Translations under genes and position numbers: made by a program
In this document: positions 8,426 through 15,310 of the stretch, piece by piece
How positions within the stretch are numbered: position 1 is the stretch's first letter
Layout: each line of letters starts with the position of its first letter
The notes under the pieces: generated by a model
What the model saw: the letters and a program-made list of their open reading frames with translations, nothing else
The model's database searches: none
What the model was told of the DNA's origin: nothing
Assembly (NCBI RefSeq): GCF_900177815.1
Contig: NZ_FXAZ01000001.1
Location: 620,001 to 684,000 of the forward strand
Length of the DNA stretch: 64,000 nucleotides
Source of the DNA: Paenibacillus aquistagni
GTDB taxonomy: Bacteria > Bacillota > Bacilli > Paenibacillales > Paenibacillaceae
Reading direction: 5' to 3'

Positions 8426-9259
8426 ATGGGCAAGGAAGAACTGCTTCAGCATTACTTCTCTCATCTGAACTTGGATGTGCAGGAGGCCAACTATACGAAG
8501 TGTCCGAAGACATGGCGCGAGATTAATTTTGTTCCATCCTTTAACCGACTGTATCTTATCGAACAAGGCGAAGGAGAAATTCAAGTAGGGGGACAACGCT
8601 ACTGTCCGTCGGCTCATGATCTTGTCATTATGCCGGCACAGGTGAAGCAGTCCTACACGACGATCAGTGATGCCACTTATCTCAAGTATTGGGTTCATTT
8701 TACGGCTGTCGTGGGGGAGCGGTCGTTATTTCAACTGCTGGACACTCCGGTTGTGCTGCATTTGACGGCAGATGCGTTTATACATGCACAGCATAAGATG
8801 CAGGAACTAAGAAAGATTCATATGGAACGCGCATGGACGAGCCCGCTTCGCAAGCGAGCAGCTATGCTGCAGCTTCTGGAGCTGTATTTTTCCTGCATAG
8901 GATTGCAGCAAATTCAGCTGCGATCGAAGGATGCTGATAAGCTTAATGTCATTATAGCCTACATGGCAGAGCATATTGATCAGCGCATAACGGTGCAAGA
9001 GCTTGCCCGCCAGCTTCACCTGCATCCTAATTATTTTATTACCTATTTTCGCGAGCATATGGGAGAATCACCAATTCAGTATATGAATAAGATGAAGCTT
9101 GAGCATGCCAAGCAGCTTCTGCTTACTGGAGAGCTGCACATTCATGAAGTGGCTGAACGAGTAGGGATGGATGCTTATTATTTTTCTCGCCAATTCAAGG
9201 AGTTCACAGGATTTAGTCCAAGCGGTTATAGGGCATCACATCGAGCAGAGGGAAAATGA
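8426..9259 (+). CDS. AraC-family transcriptional regulator of the fucosidase
   Basis: This 277-residue protein has an N-terminal cupin-like sugar-sensing half (about 20-160) and a C-terminal AraC DNA-binding domain with two helix-turn-helix motifs at about 175-275 (ITVQELARQLHLHPNYF and HIHEVAERVGMDAYYFSRQF, ending FSPSGYR). ATG 8426 is preferred over ATG 8414 because AGGATGGG at 8411-8418 is well placed as its RBS. It is divergent from the GH29 gene, so it probably activates that gene in response to a fucosylated ligand; this is inferred from context only. Confidence 0.92.
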   Translation: MGKEELLQHYFSHLNLDVQEANYTKCPKTWREINFVPSFNRLYLIEQGEGEIQVGGQRYCPSAHDLVIMPAQVKQSYTTISDATYLKYWVHFTAVVGERSLFQLLDTPVVLHLTADAFIHAQHKMQELRKIHMERAWTSPLRKRAAMLQLLELYFSCIGLQQIQLRSKDADKLNVIIAYMAEHIDQRITVQELARQLHLHPNYFITYFREHMGESPIQYMNKMKLEHAKQLLLTGELHIHEVAERVGMDAYYFSRQFKEFTGFSPSGYRASHRAEGK

Positions 9260-9709
9260 GCATAAAAAAGCGGTCGATACGAATAGTGAACGAGAAGATA
9301 ACGTTTGATTCGAACATCGACCGCGTGTGTTCCTGCTTAAGAATAATGCGGTGATCATATTTGGTTTTACTAAAACGACAAAAGCCCTACCTCTCTTTCG
9401 TCCTTGCGGCTCCTTGACCGCGCCAGTGTGAATAAGTGTTACCAATAGTCAAGCTTCTAATTAAATAAGGGAATTAGACGAATGAATATGAGGAGAAATC
9501 TTATTCTTTCTTGAGGAACAAATCTTGAGGGTGATTCGCAACAATTAATATTATAGCATACTCGCAAATAAAATGCTACCTTAATTTCATTTCACCTTGA
9601 CTGACTGTGCTCCAAATGCGTTTATCTTTAAGTAGAGCTGCGCTATAATGAAGAATAAATAGTAGCGAAGTATAACATGTAATAGGATAGGATGTTGAGG
9701 TAGGAAGCC
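9260..9709. other. 450-base intergenic region with unexplained inverted repeats
   Basis: No convincing gene is present. A long imperfect inverted repeat has arms GCGGTCGAT (near 9271) and ATCGACCGC (near 9317-9325) and no T tract. A short repeat GTTTTACTAAAAC is near 9363. The stretch 9375-9440 is pyrimidine-rich on this strand and looks like a folded purine-rich RNA when read on the minus strand. It matches no riboswitch class I recognise. A further hairpin TAGCAT/ATGCTA lies near 9555-9580. Confidence 0.5.
9621..9649 (+). promoter_or_regulatory. Possible promoter of the small coiled-coil gene
   Basis: TATAAT (9644-9649) with a poor -35 TTTATC (9621-9626) at 17 bases lies 61 bases before the small gene. 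The 12-base string CTATAATGAAGA also occurs at the AraC-gene promoter (near 8362). Confidence 0.4.
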
Positions 9710-9916
9710 ATGGAAAATGTGAAATTGGAATCTTGGCAGGCTCGTGTCGATGCAGCGCGCGTCCAGGCATCAGATGAGAGTGTCGTACTTATGGATGAGA
9801 TGTTGAACGAGCTTAAGCTATTGCATGAGCAGAATGCGCAGCTTCGGAAGTCATTAGTACAAGCGAGACAGAAGTCGAAGATGTCAACCAAGCTGAAGGA
9901 AGCTTTGTACGAATAA
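9710..9916 (+). CDS. Small coiled-coil protein of unknown function
   Basis: This 68-residue charged protein is predicted to be almost entirely helical, with a coiled coil at about residues 25-60 (MDEMLNELKLLHEQNAQLRKSLVQA). It has no membrane segment, signal peptide or cysteine. The start is ATG 9710, with AGGTAGGA just upstream. It lies alone between the fucosidase-regulator block and the rplS leader. I do not recognise the family. A reasonable RBS, heptad-like composition and a promoter-like sequence support it as real. Confidence 0.65.
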   Translation: MENVKLESWQARVDAARVQASDESVVLMDEMLNELKLLHEQNAQLRKSLVQARQKSKMSTKLKEALYE

Positions 9917-9990
9917 GAAAAATGGTTCGATACGGATCGTTTCATGTTGTACATAGGGGATGGCATGCTTTCTAGTTGGTGAAAATGATC

Positions 9991-10019
9991 TTGTGTTTCT
10001 GCTATGGTTATGATACAAT
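9991..10019 (+). promoter_or_regulatory. Promoter of rplS
   Basis: TTGTGT (9991-9996), a 17-base spacer and TACAAT (10014-10019), with a TGA extended -10, form a credible sigma-A promoter just ahead of the L19 leader. It gives rplS transcription independent of trmD. Confidence 0.75.
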
Positions 10020-10026
10020 AACTTTC

Positions 10027-10112
10027 GTTGTGTGGAATACGGTGGTCCTCTACATACAATGACGGGTGCGTAATAGGTCGTGCTCTGAGATGTAAGAACA
10101 CCTGTGTGGAAG
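10027..10112 (+). ncRNA. Probable L19 (rplS) ribosomal protein leader
   Basis: The transcribed leader contains GGTGGTCCTC and GCTCTGAGATGTAAGAACA and ends at the rplS RBS. This resembles the Firmicute L19 leader from memory of that family; I could not run a covariance search. Such leaders are thought to mediate autoregulation of rplS by L19. Confidence 0.6.
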
Positions 10113-10125
10113 GAGGGAGTCCTAG

Positions 10126-10467
10126 ATGAATATCGTACAAGCGATTACGCAAGAACAACTTCGTAAAGATGTACCAAGTTTCCGTCCTGGTGATACTTTG
10201 AAAGTTCATGTAAAAGTTATCGAGGGAACTCGTGAGCGTATCCAGCTTTTCGAAGGTGTTGTAATTAAGCGTCGTGGTGGCGGCATCAGTGAAACGTTTA
10301 CTGTTCGTAAAATTTCCTACGGTGTAGGTGTTGAGCGTACATTCCCGATTCACTCGCCAAAAATCGATAAAATCGAAGTGGCTCGCCGTGGTAAAGTGCG
10401 TCGTGCGAAGCTTTATTATCTTCGTAAACTTCGCGGTAAAGCAGCGAGAATCAAAGAAATCCGTTAA
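10126..10467 (+). CDS. rplS: 50S ribosomal protein L19
   Basis: This 113-residue L19 lies at the 30S-50S interface. Family motifs [17 protein letters not shown] ([17 protein letters not shown]) and [17 protein letters not shown] are present, with a basic C terminus. RBS AAGGAGGG precedes the ATG. It is preceded by its own promoter and leader and followed by a strong terminator, so it forms a single-gene unit rather than the usual trmD-rplS readthrough. Confidence 0.98.
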   Translation: MNIVQAITQEQLRKDVPSFRPGDTLKVHVKVIEGTRERIQLFEGVVIKRRGGGISETFTVRKISYGVGVERTFPIHSPKIDKIEVARRGKVRRAKLYYLRKLRGKAARIKEIR

Positions 10468-10477
10468 TGAAACACCG

Positions 10478-10506
10478 GGGGCTTGCAGATTACGCAAGCC
10501 CCTTTT
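10478..10506 (+). terminator. Intrinsic terminator after rplS
   Basis: GGGGCTTGC (10478-10486) pairs perfectly with GCAAGCCCC (10494-10502) around a 7-base loop, followed by TTTT. Confidence 0.92.
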
Positions 10507-10592
10507 GCTATATTCCACAAAATCGTATAGTCTATTAGCATGAGTATAGATCTCGATAAATACACATCCTAGGAAGAGGGCGAGGCAGGCTT

Positions 10593-11216
10593 ATGGACAA
10601 TGAAAGCCAAGTGAACAATTCAGGCAGTGCAGGATCTTCTGAGCAACAGACGAGAAGCAATAAGAATGAGCTGCTAGAATGGGTAAAAGCCATCGCCGTT
10701 GCGGTTGTACTCGTCGTTGTCGTTCGATGGCTATTGTTTGCCCCGTTTATCGTTGATGGTCCATCTATGGAACCTAACTTCTGGACGGGCGAGCGCTTGA
10801 TTGTGAACAAGGTGCTCTATAATTTCCGCGAACCAGAGCGAGGAGAAGTCGTCGTGTTCCATGTTCCACAGGAGAACCGCGATCTCATTAAGCGTGTCAT
10901 TGGTGTAGCGGGAGATACCGTTGAGTACAAAGGCGACGATCTTTTTGTCAATGGCGAGAAGATTGATGAGCCGTATCTAAAAGAAGCACTGGATCAAGCA
11001 CATGCTGAGGGCAAGCTGTACAACGACCGGGATTATCCAAATGAAATGCTAACGGAGACGAAGGTGCCTGAAGGTCATATCTTTGTGCTTGGTGACCACC
11101 GGAACAACAGTACGGACAGCAGAGCGCTAGGGTTTATTCCTTTGGAAGATGTCATTGGCCGAGCAGATGTCATTTTCTGGCCAATTAAACATATTCAGAT
11201 CGTGAAGCATCACTGA
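10593..11216 (+). CDS. lepB: Type I signal peptidase
   Basis: This 207-residue membrane serine protease cleaves Sec signal peptides on the outer face of the membrane. It has a single N-terminal transmembrane helix (about 26-49). The catalytic Ser is residue 58 in GPSMEP and the general-base Lys residue 100 in LIKRVIGVAGD; box E is GDHRNNSTDSR. One membrane span is typical of Gram-positive SipS-type enzymes. The N-terminal 25 residues are polar and Ser/Asn-rich. It lies between rplS and rbgA, as is usual in Firmicutes. Confidence 0.97.
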   Translation: MDNESQVNNSGSAGSSEQQTRSNKNELLEWVKAIAVAVVLVVVVRWLLFAPFIVDGPSMEPNFWTGERLIVNKVLYNFREPERGEVVVFHVPQENRDLIKRVIGVAGDTVEYKGDDLFVNGEKIDEPYLKEALDQAHAEGKLYNDRDYPNEMLTETKVPEGHIFVLGDHRNNSTDSRALGFIPLEDVIGRADVIFWPIKHIQIVKHH

Positions 11217-11257
11217 TCGGATAATCAACAGCAAGACACACACGGGAGGTGATGACT

Positions 11258-12121
11258 GTGGCGATTCAATGGTTCCCTGGTCATATGACCAGAGCAAGAA
11301 GACAGATCCAAGAAAAATTGAAGCTTATCGATGTCGTCATCGAATTGCTGGATGCGAGGCTGCCAATGTCAAGCCGCAATCCAATGATTGATGAGATTCT
11401 TGGGAACAAGCCTCGATTAATTCTACTAAACAAGTCCGACTTGGCAGACCCTGAGCTTACGGCGAGATGGCAGGAAGTCTTCCTTAAGGAAGGGCATAAA
11501 GCGATTGCCATCGATGCATCAAGCGGAACGAATGTTCAGAGCATTCCAGTTGAAGCAAGAAAGCAGTTGGAAGAGAAGTTTGCGAAGCAAATTGCCAAAG
11601 GCATGAAGCCGCGAGCGGTTCGCGCGTTGATTGTGGGCATCCCGAATGTTGGGAAGTCGACACTGATTAACAAGCTTGCTGGCCGCCAGGTTGCAGCAAC
11701 AGGAGATCGTCCAGGCGTCACGAAAGGTCAGCAGTGGATTCGAGTTGGCTCTGAGCTGGAATTGCTCGATACGCCAGGAATCCTTTGGCCGCGATTTGAA
11801 GACCAGATGGTCGGGTATCGCTTGGCTGCAACAGGAGCGATCAAGGATCAGATCTTGAATGTAGAGGATATTGCCTTTTATGCTCTGCGTTATTTGACGA
11901 CGCATTATGAGGAGCAAGTCAAGCAGCGCTTTGAAATAGAAGAGCTTCCTCCTCAGCTGGATGAGGATCCAAATGCTGTTGTCGCCGTGATGGAAGACAT
12001 CGGAAGGCGTCGTGGATGTCTGGTTAGCGGGGGCAGAGTGGACCTTGAGAAGGCATCGGGCATTATTCTTCGAGAGCTTCGAAGCGGCAAGCTCGGCCGA
12101 ATTACGTTTGAGACACCATAA
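11258..12121 (+). CDS. rbgA: Ribosome biogenesis GTPase RbgA (YlqF)
   Basis: This 287-residue circularly permuted GTPase is needed for late 50S assembly. The G motifs come in permuted order: G4 LLNKSD, G5 DASSG, G1 [13 protein letters not shown], then G3 DTPG. The N terminus [15 protein letters not shown] is typical. GTG 11258 is the preferred start because GGGAGG (11244-11249) lies 8 bases before it; ATG 11252 is only 2 bases from the same RBS. Confidence 0.97.
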   Translation: MAIQWFPGHMTRARRQIQEKLKLIDVVIELLDARLPMSSRNPMIDEILGNKPRLILLNKSDLADPELTARWQEVFLKEGHKAIAIDASSGTNVQSIPVEARKQLEEKFAKQIAKGMKPRAVRALIVGIPNVGKSTLINKLAGRQVAATGDRPGVTKGQQWIRVGSELELLDTPGILWPRFEDQMVGYRLAATGAIKDQILNVEDIAFYALRYLTTHYEEQVKQRFEIEELPPQLDEDPNAVVAVMEDIGRRRGCLVSGGRVDLEKASGIILRELRSGKLGRITFETP

Positions 12122-12151
12122 AGGCTTACTTCACGGTATACTAGGGCACAG

Positions 12152-12192
12152 CCGCTTCTTCCTTATAGGAGGGGAGCGGTTGTTTTATTTTT
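12152..12192 (+). terminator. Probable terminator after rbgA
   Basis: CCGCT (12152-12156) and TTCC pair with GGAG and AGCGG (to 12179) to make an imperfect stem, followed by a tract of T residues interrupted by one G and one A. rnhB therefore probably has its own promoter between here and 12329, which I could not pinpoint. Confidence 0.65.
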
Positions 12193-12329
12193 CGTTCCAG
12201 AACGATTGCTTCCGAGGTAGATTCAGGATTTGATTTTTGTGCGGGATAGCGGCGAGCCTCCCTTAAGGTGAGGCTGCCCAGTTGATTGGCTCTGAGAAGG
12301 TTGTCTCATGGGCTTAGGAGGAATGTAGG

Positions 12330-12983
12330 ATGGGGAAAGGTAGCAGCACACCGAAGGAGACGATTGATCTGCTTCAATGGGAACGAGAGCACTGGGAGCA
12401 AGGCTTTGATGCAATCGCGGGCATTGATGAAGTAGGCAGAGGCTGCTTGTTTGGCGATGTTGTCGCAGCGGCGGTAATTATGCCGAAGGGCTTGATTCTA
12501 GATGGGGTCGATGACTCGAAAAAGTTGTCCGAGAAGAAACGCGAGAAGTTGTACGAGGAGATTATTGAACATGCACTGGCATGGAGCGTCGCACGTATTG
12601 ATGCACCGACTATTGATGAGCTGAATATTAAGCAGGCCACTCGTCTTGCGATGAAGCAAGCGGTGGAACAGCTGCAGCTAGCACCGGATGTCTTATTTGT
12701 CGATGCGGAAAAGATCGATCTCCCCGTGAGACAGCATGCCATTATTAAAGGAGATGCAACCAGTCAGTCTATCGCCTGCGCCTCGATCCTGGCAAAGGTG
12801 ACAAGAGACAGGTTGTGTATGCAGGAGTGGGAGTCGCAGTATCCGGACTACGGGATTGCCATACATAAGGGATATGGCACGAAGCTTCATCGTGAAGCCA
12901 TTGTGACCCATGGCCCTACGCCGATGCATCGCCGCTCCTTTTTAACAAAACTGTTGTCTGAGCCTGAACCGACTCTATTCTAA
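12330..12983 (+). CDS. rnhB: Ribonuclease HII
   Basis: This 217-residue enzyme removes RNA from RNA-DNA hybrids and single ribonucleotides from DNA. The acidic metal ligands are Asp-Glu in GIDEVGRG and the Asp in LFVDAEKID; the third block is ASILAKVTRD. The usual DEVGRGPLAGP motif reads DEVGRGCLFGDV here, so Pro, Ala and the second Pro are replaced while the catalytic Asp, Glu and GRG are intact. A 25-residue charged N-terminal extension precedes the domain. RBS TAGGAGGAA lies upstream. Confidence 0.95.
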   Translation: MGKGSSTPKETIDLLQWEREHWEQGFDAIAGIDEVGRGCLFGDVVAAAVIMPKGLILDGVDDSKKLSEKKREKLYEEIIEHALAWSVARIDAPTIDELNIKQATRLAMKQAVEQLQLAPDVLFVDAEKIDLPVRQHAIIKGDATSQSIACASILAKVTRDRLCMQEWESQYPDYGIAIHKGYGTKLHREAIVTHGPTPMHRRSFLTKLLSEPEPTLF

Positions 12984-13311
12984 TAGAGGGAGAGGACATC
13001 ATTTATTCTTTTATTCTAGCAGCATGTTATAGTAACAAGGCTATAGCGGGATTATATTACTAAGCACCAGGGAAACCTGGTGCTTTTTTTAATGCAAATG
13101 AGAAAAATAATATTAGCTGCTTGAAATCTAGAGAAGGACCACCAAATTTTGATTTCACAGGCTGAAAATCTGCTTGTCAGAATTTACAGGTAGGTTAGTA
13201 GGGCACAGGCATGATAATATAATTTTTGTTCTTATAAGATACACAACTGTCCTTTGTAAGAGGACAAAATAAATGAAATGTCCGCTATACAGAAAAGGGG
13301 TTGTTGACATC
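12984..13311. other. Intergenic region between rnhB and the symporter
   Basis: It holds the rnhB terminator (13063-13090), an AT-rich stretch with TATAAT at 13218-13223 but no good -35 partner, and a small hairpin TGTCCT/AGGACA near 13248-13266 just before the symporter. Nothing else is recognisable. Confidence 0.6.
13063..13090 (+). terminator. Intrinsic terminator after rnhB
   Basis: AGCACCAGG (13063-13071) pairs perfectly with CCTGGTGCT (13076-13084) around a 4-base loop, with a run of seven T residues. Confidence 0.95.
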
Positions 13312-14532
13312 ATGAAAAAAGTGGGCTTGTTTATGCGAATCCTTATCGCCATTGCGCTTGGGGTAGGCATTGGCTGGATTGCACCGACGTGGATCATTCG
13401 CATATTTTCAACGTTTAACGAAATATTCGGCAATTTTCTGGCTTTCTGCATACCACTTATCATTATCGCCTTCATTGTTCCTGGAATCGGGGAATTGGGA
13501 AGAGGGGCAGGCAAGCTGCTTGGTCTAACGACCTTTGTTGTTTATTTATCTACTGCACTGGCTGGAATGCTGGCCTTGTTTGTTGCGAAAAATGGGTTTC
13601 AAGTGCTGCTGCCCCCGACTCTGCTCCAAGCGGTGGGCAACCCGGGTGATGCGCTGCTTCCGAGCTACTTCAGCATCGAGATGCCCCCTGTCTTCAATGT
13701 AATGACAGCTTTGCTGCTCGCATTCCTGCTTGGCATTGGCATTGCTGCGACGCAAGCCGAACAGCTGATGAAGGCGTCCTCAGAATTCAAGGCGATCATT
13801 GGGAAGGTGATCTCATCAGTCATCATTCCACTCTTGCCAATTCATATTATGGGGATCTTTATGAACATGACGCAGGCTGGAGCGGTTGCGATGATCTTGC
13901 AGGTATTTCTTAAGGTGTTTGCTGTTATTCTTCTGATGCATCTGGTCATGCTGATTCTGCAATACAGCACAGCGGGGCTGTTAAATAAGAAGAATCCGCT
14001 TCGCATGATGAAAGTCATGATTCCAGCTTATATGACAGCCCTTGGAACGCAGTCTTCTGCCGCCACAATTCCGATTACGCTGCAGCAGGTGAAGAAGCTT
14101 GGCACCGATGAGGACATAGCGGACTTTACGGTTCCATTATGTGCTACGATTCATATTACAGGCTCAACCATTACGTTGACGTCCGTTGCTTCCATTATTC
14201 TGCTGCTGCATGGCCAGCCCTTGAGCTGGGCACAGATGATTCCATTTATTTTGATGCTCGGCATAACGATGATCGCAGCGCCTAGTGTGCCAGGCGGCGG
14301 CGTTATGGCTGCGCTCGGTCTCTTTCAAACGATGCTTGGCTTCGACGAGGCGATGATCAGCTTGGCGATTGCCCTATATATCGCTCAGGACAGCTTTGGC
14401 ACAGCTGCAAATGTAACAGGAGACGGAGCGATAGCGCAGATTGTTCATGCGATTAAGCATCGAACTTTTCAGAGTGCGCAGCTGGACAAAGGACGAACGA
14501 TCAACAGTGAAACCACAAAAACACCTCTTTAA
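13312..14532 (+). CDS. Dicarboxylate/amino acid:cation symporter (DAACS family)
   Basis: This 406-residue membrane protein has about eight hydrophobic spans and DAACS/GltP-type signatures: a serine-rich re-entrant loop GTQSSAATIP, the unwound transport helix around HITGSTITLTSVAS, and a second hairpin APSVPGGGVMAALG. The family imports glutamate, aspartate or C4-dicarboxylates with Na+ or H+. The substrate cannot be told from sequence; the member is short compared with GltP (about 430). ATG 13312 has AAGGGG at 11 bases; an in-frame ATG at 13273 lacks a good RBS. It is a single-gene unit flanked by terminators. Confidence 0.9.
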   Translation: MKKVGLFMRILIAIALGVGIGWIAPTWIIRIFSTFNEIFGNFLAFCIPLIIIAFIVPGIGELGRGAGKLLGLTTFVVYLSTALAGMLALFVAKNGFQVLLPPTLLQAVGNPGDALLPSYFSIEMPPVFNVMTALLLAFLLGIGIAATQAEQLMKASSEFKAIIGKVISSVIIPLLPIHIMGIFMNMTQAGAVAMILQVFLKVFAVILLMHLVMLILQYSTAGLLNKKNPLRMMKVMIPAYMTALGTQSSAATIPITLQQVKKLGTDEDIADFTVPLCATIHITGSTITLTSVASIILLLHGQPLSWAQMIPFILMLGITMIAAPSVPGGGVMAALGLFQTMLGFDEAMISLAIALYIAQDSFGTAANVTGDGAIAQIVHAIKHRTFQSAQLDKGRTINSETTKTPL

Positions 14533-14550
14533 CAAGGAGGTGTTTTTTGT
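14519..14550 (+). terminator. Intrinsic terminator overlapping the symporter stop codon
   Basis: AACACCTC (14520-14527) pairs with GAGGTGTT (14537-14544), with a 5' A-run and a 3' run of six T residues. The stop codon lies in the loop. The symmetric A/T runs could stop transcription from both sides. Confidence 0.9.
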
Positions 14551-14669
14551 TTGGGCAAGCAAGACTGGGTAGGAGGGTGTATTTTTCGTGTCAATATAGG
14601 AATATTCATGTCGAATGAAGAAGTGGTAAGACAGCAAGGATAGAAATTGCAGGGTTAGGAGAGAGTAAG

Positions 14670-15062
14670 ATGCCAAACGTACTGTCTAAGCTGCTCTGGT
14701 TGATCGGAGCAATTCTGCTGATATGGGTCAACAACCAGGTGCTCGGCTATAGCAAGGTATTGTCCCAGCAGACGGGTGAGAGCATTTATGGAATTGCAGG
14801 CACATGGCTGGTTGCCTTTTGGTCAGGTGCTTATCTTGTGCTTCTTGGAGGCTTGAGAAGAAGGAAGCCGATACATAAACCTCTGTTTTTTCTCGGATTT
14901 TTGCCGTGCCTGCTGCTATCCATTCTGCCATACACATATCATTGCTTGCCGATAGGCGAGAAATTTTTTTATGAGCTTATTCAAAGTTCCTTTCATATGA
15001 TATTTTTCAGCTTGGCTAGTGGATTTACGCTCATGCTCAGTCTATGTCGATTCCAGCCTTAA
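14670..15062 (+). CDS. Small four-helix membrane protein of unknown function
   Basis: This 130-residue hydrophobic protein has four predicted transmembrane segments, at about residues 6-25, 42-61, 70-87 and 103-125. Between the second and third is a short basic loop RRRKP that should face the cytoplasm. No motif is recognised. RBS TTAGGAGAG lies 7 bases before the ATG. The gene is alone between a terminator and the ylqG-like gene. Composition is similar to its neighbours. Confidence 0.7.
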   Translation: MPNVLSKLLWLIGAILLIWVNNQVLGYSKVLSQQTGESIYGIAGTWLVAFWSGAYLVLLGGLRRRKPIHKPLFFLGFLPCLLLSILPYTYHCLPIGEKFFYELIQSSFHMIFFSLASGFTLMLSLCRFQP

Positions 15063-15310
15063 TCGCGCAATAGCAGGTGAGAATAGCTAGAGGGATACAC
15101 TCTATCGCAGATGCGGTATCGTCATAATAGAGATGGATCAGCCATTGGCTGCTAGGCATTCGAACTGGATCTAACACAATCAGCAGAATCGGCAATTATG
15201 ATTCATTCATAGGTCATTCGATTGATGCAGTAGAGCTTGCCCCATTCAAACTATCATCCTGTCAGCCGATAAACAATTTATAGAATAGTAAGGGTACGGA
15301 GGAAAAGAGA

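Noticed and set aside
8306..8698. N-terminal extension of the fucosidase frame
   Set aside because: The extra 131 residues have no GH29 similarity and would cross the regulator start; GGAGGG and ATG 8305 give the family-like N terminus.
9375..9440. Possible cyclic-di-GMP riboswitch on the minus strand
   Set aside because: It has GAAAG and GGUAGG-like strings, but the conserved core pairing and order of the class are not present.
9643..10518. 291-residue open frame antisense to the small gene and rplS
   Set aside because: It covers the rplS promoter, leader and coding region on the other strand. Composition follows the complement of rplS codons.
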